64,000 nt of DNA. Origin: Wolfiporia cocos. Taxonomy: Eukaryota > Basidiomycota > Agaricomycetes > Polyporales > Phaeolaceae. Below, piece by piece: positions 55,801 through 64,000 of this stretch; the first letter of the stretch is position 1, and each line of letters opens with the position of its first letter. Under the pieces are notes generated by a model. The model saw nothing but the letters and a program-made list of their open reading frames with translations, was not told where the DNA came from and did no database searches. Where the stretch lies: assembly GCA_029448655.1 (NCBI GenBank), contig JACCLO010000018.1, positions 496,001 through 560,000 on the forward strand, given 5' to 3'. Position numbers and translations under genes: made by a program.

Positions 55801-56760
55801 ACCCCATGCGACAAAACAATCACGAGCAAAGGGGCTGCAGAAATATTCCATCGAAAGATATATTCACAGTACGGCATCCCCCGAAAAATCATTTCAGACA
55901 GAGGACCACAGTTCGCATGAAAGCTCTTCAAGGAGTTATGCCGACTGCAAGGGACAGAGTCAGCGATGAGTACAGCATACCACCCCCAGACAGACGGACA
56001 GACAGAAAGAATGAACCAACAGATCGAAGTATACCTTCGCATCTATTGCATGAACGACCCTTTCCAATGGGTACAACGACTACCTGACGTCGAATTTGCG
56101 CACAACACCAGAAGAACCGAAAACCGACCTGCACCACTCGAAATAATTCTAGGATATGTGCCGAGAGGATTCCCAGACTACGACAGAGTAGGGAACGTCC
56201 CGGCAGCAGTCGACAGAATCAAGAAAATCAAGGAGGCGCGAAAGATAGCATTCATCGCGCATGAATTAGCTCAAAAAAGAATGGCAGGGCGGTTCCTTAG
56301 GGAACTGCCAAAGCTCGAGAAAGGGGACAAAGTCTGGCTCGACGCCAAGAACCTGACCATCCCCTACGAATCTAACAAGCTAGCACCAAAAAGGGAAGGA
56401 CCCTTCACCATCACAGAAAAGATGGGACCCACGACATACCGGTTGCAGTTACCGGCGAGCTGGAAAATTCATCCAGTATTCCACGCAGCCTTACTAAAAC
56501 CATTCAGAGAAACGAGGGTACACGGACCCAATTACCTACGGCCGCCACCTGATATTATCAAGGGACAGGAAGAATAAGAAGTCGAAGCAATCCTGGCTGA
56601 CAGATGGCGAGGAAAGAAGCATCAGTACTTCATCAAATGGAAGGGCTATGCCACAGCCGACAACTCATGGGAAGACGAGGGAAATTTGGAACACTCCAAG
56701 GAGATGATAAAAGACTACCACAGGACGAGAGTCAGGGCAACTCCAACACTCGAAAGCTGA
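52825..56760 (+). pseudogene. pol: pol of element B, stops in integrase and chromodomain
   Basis: Collinear with element A pol: protease DSGA, dUTPase (GIIDSDYRG with catalytic Asp), RT YMDD, RNase H, integrase. TGA at 55918-55920 (TCA in A) cuts the integrase core between its second Asp and the catalytic Glu, and TAA at 56575-56577 (TAC in A) cuts at the start of the chromodomain. Neither is a C-to-T change. A third TGA at 56758-56760 is probably the natural end of pol, 11 nt before the ORF3 ATG; A has lost it. As in A, the frame is -1 to gag and open upstream of the first ATG. Confidence 0.88.
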
Positions 56761-56771
56761 ACAGTGATAGC

Positions 56772-57836
56772 ATGTCGACGACTCGCCACCAGGTCCCTCA
56801 CCGCCCTTCGCCCTCTCACAGCGATGCGGGTCGCAGAGAAGGACGACCGAGAGGTACGCCGCAGAGGAGGTACTCCCCCCAACACCTACAGATCAGACAT
56901 GCCCTGCTCTGGTACAGGGCCGAGGGACCCTTTGCTGGCCGAGCCGATGGCTGGACGGCCCTCTTCGACATCGCGCAGGATCTCACCCATGTCTACAGCT
57001 CGTACCAGAACATCACCGAGGACCTCGTCAGAATGGAGGGGCAGATCCGAGCGCAGAGAGAGGGACTCGAGCTACTCACCGACAGACTTATCGACCGATT
57101 GGCCGCCACCACGACGGCCCGACTACGACATGCGCTCAACGACTTCGAGGATCGCGAGCACACTACTCCCAATCGACCCGAATACGTACCACGACCCGCC
57201 CGCTTTTTCACCACCGACGAACGACGCCGAATTGCAAGGCCGTTTGATTTTATGGAGGGCGATAGAGTATTATTTCCACTGTCTACCGAGACTCAGAGAG
57301 CCCGCCAAACAGGAGTTAGAGACCCGACGCCACGTATTCCTGGTATGGGAAGCAACGGGAGACGTGAACCACCTGCACGCCCGACGAGCCCTAGGGCTAC
57401 CCCAGCACGACAGCGAAGAGCGAATAGCACGCCGCCTATTCGACGATCTCCATCGGTGCAGAGCATTACCCGCGAGGAGTTTGAGCGAGGTGCGAGGGAG
57501 CACGAACGAGACACCGCCTCCCTACCCGCATGGGCGGCACGAAACCTCCACCGCGCCGCACACCACTGGAGGTATCGACACAACGAATACCTCAGAGACA
57601 TCCCTTCCCTACGGGTACCAGCGAGGCCCTCACCTGAACAACCCTGTCGACAATGTGGCTCCGCAAGCCACTGGATCCTCGACTGCCCCGACTATGTTTG
57701 CCGAGCTTGTGGGCTCAATCAACCAGGTCATCGACAGAATGAATGCCGCCAACACTTCGTATGGCGAACTCCTACGACCCCGTCCCTCAGCGGGAACGGT
57801 GACATCTACAATGAACAGGACGCCGAGACACTCTGA
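56772..57836 (+). CDS. ORF3: coiled-coil protein with two zinc knuckles
   Basis: 354 aa from ATG 56772, 11 nt after the pol stop, in the -1 frame relative to pol; the frame is open upstream to 56604. A basic N-terminus is followed by a predicted helix/coiled coil (about 80-130, containing RMEGQIRAQREGLELLTDRL), an Arg/Pro-rich middle, and at 292-305 and 310-325 two zinc knuckles: CX2CX4HX4C and CX2CX6HX4C. Substitutions between A and B fall mainly on third positions of this frame and are conservative, whereas in the overlapping pol-tail frame they change residues such as L/P and TH/MR. It looks like a second nucleocapsid-like protein. No membrane segment, so not an envelope. Function unknown. 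Confidence 0.7.
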   Translation: MSTTRHQVPHRPSPSHSDAGRREGRPRGTPQRRYSPQHLQIRHALLWYRAEGPFAGRADGWTALFDIAQDLTHVYSSYQNITEDLVRMEGQIRAQREGLELLTDRLIDRLAATTTARLRHALNDFEDREHTTPNRPEYVPRPARFFTTDERRRIARPFDFMEGDRVLFPLSTETQRARQTGVRDPTPRIPGMGSNGRREPPARPTSPRATPARQRRANSTPPIRRSPSVQSITREEFERGAREHERDTASLPAWAARNLHRAAHHWRYRHNEYLRDIPSLRVPARPSPEQPCRQCGSASHWILDCPDYVCRACGLNQPGHRQNECRQHFVWRTPTTPSLSGNGDIYNEQDAETL

Positions 57837-57890
57837 CGAGGGGAGCTTGGGGGATTCGTCGAGGCCGACGAATGGCTAGAGAGGGGCTGA

Positions 57891-58601
57891 TGTTACGGAT
57901 GTTTTGATTTTTCGAACGCTGACGGAACTCACCACTGGGTGAATACGATACAGGGACTTGTTGCGCAACCAACCCCCTGGCTACTCGTGACTCGTACCGG
58001 GCGCATCCCCGGTTGTATTAGCTTAGAAGGCGCGTTTCATCCTTGGCAGATCCAACTCTGCCCTCGTTTCATGTTCATCGTTTATTAGTTGACAGATGGC
58101 GTTCAACCGCCATCATCATTCCTATCTATCGTCTCAGATATATCACTACATACTTATCAAACGTTTGGAACTATAGCGTAGATAGTAGCGGTGACATCAG
58201 GGATGGACTTGACCCCTAAAACCTAACGTAGTATATAAACTCATGTACTTACTGTCGAGGCTCTTCAGCTCGACCTTGTTGTACAAACAAGAAGTCTTAT
58301 ACTCGTTCTCAAACGTAGGAAACTACACTCAGTATTTCTCACTCGAGCAACTGAACGACTAAGTCCTCGAAGTGCACACTGACTTCTAGGACTTAGGCGA
58401 GTCTTATATTCTATTCGACTCGCACCTGAACAGATTATATCCTCTAACGCGTATTGGATATTAACCGATCTCCTAAGAACTTCACTTAGGACCCGAAGGC
58501 ATCTAACGAGTATTTGCCTTGCACACGGTGACGTGCCTACGTGCAGAAGAACGATCTATATTCGCGATTCGAATATACGAACGGGTATTCGACCCGTAAC
58601 A
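57891..58601 (+). repeat. 3' LTR of element B
   Basis: 711 bp, one difference from the 5' copy, preceded by the polypurine tract AGAGAGGGG (about 57878-57887) and followed by GAGGC. Confidence 0.96.
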
Positions 58602-58757
58602 GAGGCTCCCATGATCACGTGACATTCTCACTCACACTTCTCTTCTCGCTGGTTGAATCCCAACCACCATCACCGACCATCCAGGCGGTAAGCTCCATCT
58701 GGGCTTGTGCATACATATCTGACTCAACCCATGTATCCCAGATTAAGTCTCATCACC

Positions 58758-59189
58758 ATGCCAAACTCCCGTTCTGCCCGCCACACCGCGACCCCCGCTG
58801 ACGTCATGGAGAACGTCGACATCAAGCATCTGTTGTCATGGGATAAAGATGTGGACGTGCTGGACGAGGATAATAGTAGTGCACAGGATGATGAAGATGC
58901 GATTGCACGCTTACTAAAGTGGGATAAAGAGTCTAAGTGCCCTGCACCGACCGCGACCCCTGCTGCGAGGTCTTCCGCGACGCCAGCTACAAGCTCTGGC
59001 GCGACCACTGCCGTGAGGTCTACCGCGACCACTTCTGCCAATCCACCCGGTGCTGTGGAGGACGTCTCCATTGTACGCTTACTGCGATGGGATAATGACA
59101 GTAACCTGCCGCCAGCGATTGCCACCCCCACTGGTGCTGCGGAAGACGTCTCCATTGCACGCTTACTGCGATGGATCTATGGCAAATGA
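58758..59189 (+). CDS. Small protein with repeated LLxWD motifs
   Basis: 143 aa from ATG 58758 (CACCATGCC context; the longer ORF from 58707 has no better support). It contains four copies of a short motif: IKHLLSWDKD, IARLLKWDKES, IVRLLRWDNDS and IARLLRWIYGK, separated by Thr/Ala/Pro/Ser spacers with ATP(A/T) steps. I know no family with this pattern. The 3' LTR of element B ends 156 bp upstream and could supply its promoter. It may be a fragment of a longer gene. Confidence 0.4.
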   Translation: MPNSRSARHTATPADVMENVDIKHLLSWDKDVDVLDEDNSSAQDDEDAIARLLKWDKESKCPAPTATPAARSSATPATSSGATTAVRSTATTSANPPGAVEDVSIVRLLRWDNDSNLPPAIATPTGAAEDVSIARLLRWIYGK

Positions 59190-59206
59190 AGTTGGTGATA
59201 GTGAGA

Positions 59207-59728
59207 TCACAAAATCATCTGGCATTTTGTCGGAGAGACTCGGAAGTTCTTGAATGCACTCTGTACATTGTTGATGCCCACCTTCATTGTTGGCAACATT
59301 GGAATGATTGGTGTTTCTGCAGGTTTGCTTGATTCGACTAGAATGCGTACACTCTTCACGATAACCTGCTTACGTCTTAGGGATCGCGCATGGTTTAGGG
59401 ATTGCGCACGGTGGTCAGCAAAAATATTATGAGATGAAATGTACTTACCTTGCAAACAATGGGTGTGCAAGAATGACTGGCATTTAGAGCATCCGAAGAC
59501 TTCGGCGTGTCAGAGAATATCCAACGGTGCAGAGTCGCGTTGACGAGAACAATTGTACCAGGTTGGATTTTATCATTCATGTCCCAAGGCACAATAAGGT
59601 TGCCTTCAAGGTTGACCCAGCCCATTTGTTGTAGTCGAGCATTGACATGTGCGAAGAGGTCCTCGGTGGTCTTCAAGCAGAGACGGGGAATACAACGCAT
59701 CCAAAGAAATTTGGTCACCTATTAAGCA
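59207..59728 (-). pseudogene. Fragment of an Agaricomycete family gene
   Basis: The minus strand encodes FLWMRCIPRLCLKTTEDLF, then IQPGTIVLVNATLHRWIF up to a GTAAGT splice site near 59450. After an intron ending CTGCAG near 59322 comes a last exon, TPIIPMLPTMKVGINNVQSA, to the stop at 59207. The PGT(I/L)VLV..xLH block is frequent in mushroom proteins of unknown function. No 5' part is visible upstream of about 59728, so it seems truncated. Confidence 0.45.
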
Positions 59729-59929
59729 AGGAAATGACCGACTTTTGGAGTTCAGGGTCGATCAAAATAAAAACTGGGAAGCCCGAGTAGGATCCGTTGA
59801 CACAGAGGCGAACCATGCCGGACTGAAGAGAAGAGCAAGCGAAGAAAAAGGAGGTCCGGTGGCGCTGCAAGCTCATCACATGATATTCACGTGACGCTGT
59901 AATTCTTGCGGGCGAAGTGCAAAGCGTCT

Positions 59930-60265
59930 GCGCTATAAGAACCCACTACTGACGTGGCGGGAATATTCTACGGCGGATGGGGCTTACTCCCCATCCTTGA
60001 GATTCTCGACCTCGACATAGGGCTGAGGCCCCTTTCTTACCTGCCGGTCTGTCTGCGCTGTGCCTGCTCATACACTGGGGATACTATCTTGCGACGCGGG
60101 CTCAGCCTCTGGCTCTGGCACCTGGACTTCGCCCCACTACGTCCGGCTGGGTGTGTGCACACCCAACGGTTGTTGCTCACCAGCTTGGCGCGCGTGGCGT
60201 CATGCCTAACCGCTACCTCCAAGCTGCAGCATCGTAAGTACTGCGGAAATGGGTGCACTGTCCTT
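59930..60265 (+). repeat. LTR fragment
   Basis: TATAAG near 59933 and the palindrome GATGGGG-CTTAC-TCCCCATC (59978-59996) match the promoter block of the solo LTRs. Its ends could not be defined. 60266-60911 has overlapping open frames (for example 60426-60536 followed by a GTAATC splice-like site) without recognisable motifs. Confidence 0.5.
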
Positions 60266-60911
60266 TAGTGCACTTTGCGGTACGCGTCCTTGAGACGTGC
60301 AACTCGATTCAGACTACTCTCGAACTGTGGCTGGTTGCCAATTTTTGGAACCTTTTACTCTTTGCGAGTAAACCTTTTGTATTTTGCTCTTCGCGAGCGT
60401 TTCTCCCGGTTTTTGTTCCGAGAACATGGTATGTTTCTGTCGCCGTCTTCCGTCGTGTCAAGCGACTCAGCCTTCCATCTCGTACAGATCGAACCGTCGC
60501 GTGGATGCTTGGTCGACGACGAGGGAGAGGTAATCTTACACATGTGCATTGTATATTAGACATGTGGAGTTGTATACTCTTCGTTGCATCTTCAATTCCC
60601 TTAATTTACCATGATTCGATTTTGCATTTTGCGAGGCGGCAGCGCGACTGTCATGGAATGGTATTTCTCATGCGATCGCGAGGTAGATGGCGGTATCGTG
60701 GACGAAGGTGGGTGGCTCGCGACCAGAACCTCAGCCCTACCGTTGACGCACAAGCTGCCATCATTGTCCTACCTATTCGGACCTCGACAACAGGGGCTAT
60801 TGTCATGTCGCCATTGCACCGTGCATTGGTATCCAAATACTTCTGTTGACTCGTAATCTCCAACATCCAAATTGTCTCTCCCTTGTCACCGCAAGCTATT
60901 GCAGCCGCTTA

Positions 60912-61967
60912 CTCACTGTGTTGCAGGGTTAACAGCGATATACCCCCCATCGACGACGATCTCCTGGCCGTTTGTATAGCACCCCGCCGGGGAGACGAGG
61001 TATATCACCGCGCCCGCGACCTCCTCCGGCCTAGATCGCCCCCGTCGCATTGTCAGCACACAACGCAGTCCGCTGCCTGCACGGGCGGGGCACGCACCTT
61101 CCGGGGCGGCGCGTGGGGATGGACACGATGCTCTTGCCGACCTTGTCGGGCGTGATGACCGGGTACGTCATCTCGGATTCGTACACGCCCGGCGCGGCCG
61201 CGTCCACGCGCACGGGCACCTTTTTGAGCGCGAGCTCCGTCGCGAACATCTTCGTCAGATGCGTCGCCGCCGCCTTCGTCGCGTTGTACGCAAACTGCAC
61301 GCTCGCCGTCAGCTGCAGCGCGACGCGTCACGGAGGGCGCACGCACCTGCCCCTGCGCGAGCTTGTGCTCAGGCTCGTGACGTTCACGACGCACGCGGTG
61401 TAGTCCGGCACGTCCGCGCTCCCCGCCGCGAGCAGGCCGAGGAACGCGCTCGTGACGAAGTACACCGCGGACGTGTTCACGCCGAACACGCCCGCCCAGT
61501 CGTCGAACGACCCGCCCGCGAACAGCGCGCGCCCGAGCGCCGCGGGCGACGCGAGCTCCGGCGGGCGCGGGTCGTTCAGGAACGGCGTGAGCGGGCCCGA
61601 AATGCCCGCGCTGCGACGGGGATCGAGGTGGGTTAGGGTAGCGATGGGTCAGGCGGCCGAGCCTGGAAGGGGACAGGGAGGAGAGGCACGCACTTGTTCA
61701 CGAGGATGTGCAGCTTGCCGTGTTGGCGGAACAGCCGGAGGCGTGCGGTTAAGCGAGCTGCGTCGCCTGCCTAGCAACGGTATAAAAAGGGTGGTACTGG
61801 GGTAGCGTACGTTTGTACCTAAATCCCGAGTGGTGGTGGCTGGCCGGACTTTGGCCGTCGTTTGTCAACATCCCGTCGGCCGCGGCGATGGCGCCCTCGC
61901 CCGCCGCGATGCTCGTCTTGTCGGTCACATCCATCGGCAACCTGCCCGCCCATCGCTCAGCCCCCAC
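60912..61967 (-). pseudogene. Short-chain dehydrogenase/reductase, damaged
   Basis: Minus-strand coding blocks: MDVTDKTSIAAGEGAI (about 61930-61870), KLHILVNNAGIS spanning an intron (61694 to 61610), an exon to 61347 with DDWAGVFGVNTSAVYFVTSAF and VVNVTS, then FAYNATKAA (61294-61098) and PEEVAGAVIYLVSPAG...IVVDGGY ending at the TGA 60912. NNAG, the Ser of VTS and YNATK (the YxxxK catalytic pair) are SDR hallmarks for NAD(P)-dependent oxidoreduction. The frame between VTSLS and KLAQGQ (about 61350-61375) does not agree across the splice, and the N-terminal TGxxxGIG nucleotide-binding motif was not found upstream. It is most likely a recently broken gene. Its GC content is clearly higher than that of its surroundings. 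Confidence 0.6.
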
Positions 61968-62261
61968 CCGCCGCCATCAGTTGCATCGCACGAATGGATG
62001 GCACTCGCGGCACGACGGAGCCCTTGCCCTGGTTGCGCGCCTCTACAAACGGAAAACCCAAGACCAGCTAACTAGGCCTCGACCTGCCACGGTCACCACT
62101 TGTGGGAGGGAAAAAAGAGCAGGTAGCGAACGTTTGGGTCGTCGAGAGGGAGCGAGAGTGGGGGAAAGATAACGAAACAAGGTTTTGAATGTATAGTGGC
62201 CACTATCTATCTGACTTAAACGAATATTCTTACTCACTCGCTACTCTTACCGTGTGCGCGA

Positions 62262-63993
62262 TAATGTTGCCGAAGTTCGGTTCAGTTCAGGTTCAGGGGG
62301 GTCTGGGGCTGAACCTAGAACTGAACCGACTGCAGGGAGCCTGAACCTGAACCTGAACCTGGACTGAACCTGCTGAACTGGTTCAGCAGGTTCGGTTCAT
62401 GGTTCGAACTAGGTTCGAACCACTAAATGACTTGCTTTTCTAAAATGTAAAAATAATGTTGAGTCCACTGGAGTAACCAATATGCTGCAAAATAAATGTG
62501 CCATAGACATTAGAACCATGTAAGAACACCGAGACGTGACCAAACACGCATCAAAATGACGCAGAATGCACCATGGAAAGCCAGCTGGTAGGCAGAATGT
62601 CCATCCGAGGTGGTTTAGCTACAGCTCGACCGATCGTGATCAACCTCGATCGTGCTCGCACAGTGAACGTTGAACCTTCGCTGGTTTGCGCACAATCTGA
62701 AACGTCGCAAAAGCCCTGCGGACACTCTCTGGCTGCTCATCTAGTCAAAGACAGGTACTATCCGACATTTCTCTAGGCTCTCTAGCATAGACAGGTCTGT
62801 CCCAACCTCGACTGCTTTCCTATAGCTTTTTCCATGTCTTGTCTCTCTAACCTCTGTGCACCACCTTAGATCTACGGTCTATCGGTCTCGTAAAATAATT
62901 TTCTAGTATTCTAGGACAATCCTCACTGTTTCAGGGTTCGTCTCCGACTTGTCTAGCTTGTAGGGTGCATACTCAAATTTTAGGGCACTCAAAATGTTGT
63001 AGAAAACCTTATAGCTCTCTATGTATTTAGGCGATGTGCAGATACAAGAAAATACATTGATTACTGCCAAGACGAAGCTAGACGAAGAGCTGTGCTCGAG
63101 GCGTTCGCTCAGGACTTAGGGAATCAGTTACCAATGTTTTGATTTGATTACTATTATTCCTGATCCATTTAACGTGCCGCCGCCGTTTGAATCGCTACAA
63201 GCTGCGTGTCTCCTAGGTACATTGCTCGCCATCGACCCCTTAAACACCTCACCTATCGTGGCACATCCTGACCTGCCCAGGAAACCCGAGGGAAATATTT
63301 TTCTGACAACACCAAACTTCAAGTTCTGCAGTGCCTCTGTTTGGTGTCTATTGGGCTGCTACATTCCAAATTGGCTCTGAGTCTTCTTTACAGTGGTAAA
63401 ACATAACTTATGATGCACAATAGTCACTCAAGGCAGCAGATTTGAGCAGTTCAGTAATCAGAATCCATGAGCAGAATGAGTGTGAATTAGCCTGAGGCAA
63501 AGCTAATAAAAAACCTTATTAGACAGCTCTGTATACAACCTAGGTTCATGGATCTGAAGTGAAACATTGTGAACTACATGTTTTACTTCATCTGACAGCA
63601 GTGAATGTAGCCCAGTGCCAAAGAAAGCACAGTACTTCCAACATGGGGCTGAGCTCTCACCATATTGGGAGACTGGAGTATATCAGTGCTGATGCTTGCC
63701 ATTGTGAAGCCAGTTATCCATAGCTTACTGCAACAATACTATAACAAAGATGACAAGAATATGATTGTAGTTTATACTTATCCATCAACAGTTACCAGGA
63801 ATATGTTAATGCTAAGTGGTTCAAGGTTCAGTCCGGTTCGAACCTGGTTCAAGGGTACCCATGGCCCCCCTGAACCAAGAACCGAACCTCGACATCCTAC
63901 CCTGGACCGGACCTGGACTGAACCTGAACCTAGGTTCGGTTCCGGCGGTTCAGGTTCTGAACCTTGGTTCTGAACTGAACTTCGGCAACACTA
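62262..63993. mobile_element. hAT-like non-autonomous element with GGTTCA-rich ends
   Basis: Termini TAATGTTGCCGAAGTTC and, inverted, TAGTGTTGCCGAAGTTC match the TAGNGTTG ends of hAT transposons. The 8-bp target duplication GTGCGCGA (62254-62261) is followed on the right by GTGCGCG, the last seven bases of the window. Both ends carry about 140-170 bp of shuffled GGTTCA/TGAACC motifs. The interior has only short ORFs and no BED finger or hAT dimerisation motif, so it is non-autonomous. Confidence 0.7.
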
Positions 63994-64000
63994 GTGCGCG

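Larger units (their letters stand above)
50128..58601 (+). mobile_element. Element B: young full-length Ty3/gypsy chromovirus, defective
   Basis: 8474 bp with two 711-bp LTRs (50128-50838, 57891-58601) that differ at one site (T at 50345, C at 58108) and a perfect target duplication GAGGC (50123-50127 and 58602-58606). Same family as element A: gag, pol with dUTPase and chromodomain, ORF3. Stops interrupt gag (codon 10) and pol (integrase and chromodomain), while ORF3 is open. Confidence 0.96.

Noticed and set aside
50128..58601. Repeat-induced point mutation as cause of the stops in element B
   Set aside because: Only the gag stop is a C-to-T change; the pol stops are C-to-G and C-to-A, and the LTRs are almost identical.
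60253..60849. 198-aa ORF as a membrane protein gene
   Set aside because: Three frames overlap, the hydrophobic stretch comes from T-rich DNA beside an LTR fragment, and no frame gives consistent exons.

Overview
The window reads as repeat-rich accessory DNA from a filamentous basidiomycete, most likely an Agaricomycete. Coding regions are cut by short introns (about 47-65 nt, GTRNGT...CTRAY...YAG). The gene families are typical of mushroom and wood-decay fungi: a KDZ transposase, fungal-type kinases with a DFD motif instead of DFG, viroplasmin/RNase H1-N domains, Zn(II)2Cys6 proteins and chromodomain Ty3/gypsy elements. I see no rRNA, tRNA or CRISPR array, and nothing that I would call a core housekeeping gene with certainty.

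Layout. 1-9.2 kb is a graveyard of solo LTRs inserted into each other and into a decayed nuclease-kinase gene. 9.7-10.5 kb holds a 30-bp minisatellite and a fold-back repeat. 10.7-15.6 kb holds two divergent, apparently intact genes: a nuclease-like/kinase fusion (minus) and a Zn2Cys6 protein (plus). 15.9-18.4 kb is two solo LTRs and a GC-rich repeat of about 300 bp in three copies. 18.4-25.35 kb looks like one large DNA transposon: inverted arrays of a 79-bp repeat enclose a damaged KDZ transposase and two cargo-like genes. 26.2-30.9 kb is a multi-exon gene of a recurrent Agaricomycete family whose fourth visible intron has swallowed a solo LTR that itself carries another solo LTR. 32.0-35.1 kb encodes a protein with RanBP2-type zinc fingers.

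35.66-44.78 kb (element A) and 50.13-58.60 kb (element B) are two full-length chromovirus-type Ty3/gypsy retrotransposons of one family with perfect 5-bp target duplications (CACCA, GAGGC). Each has gag, a pol with protease-dUTPase-RT-RNase H-integrase-chromodomain, and a third ORF after pol in the -1 frame encoding a coiled coil plus two zinc knuckles. Their lesions differ: A keeps gag and pol but has a stop in ORF3 and a foreign solo LTR in its 5' leader; B has stops in gag and pol but an intact ORF3. Between them lie a small TATA-driven gene and a nine-exon Zn2Cys6 gene with a fold-back element in one intron and a probable one-base frameshift. 58.7-62.2 kb holds a small repeat protein, a gene fragment and a damaged short-chain dehydrogenase. 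The last 1.7 kb is a hAT-like element with an 8-bp target duplication, cut by the window edge.

The most unusual observation is shared by nearly all LTRs here: a short, perfectly or nearly perfectly palindromic segment just downstream of the TATA box, whose stem sequence changes from copy to copy while pairing is kept. In the full-length elements its 3' arm matches an 11-nt segment complementary to the sequence just after the 5' LTR, the layout expected for Tf1-type self-primed reverse transcription. All family calls come from reading motifs; no database search was possible.
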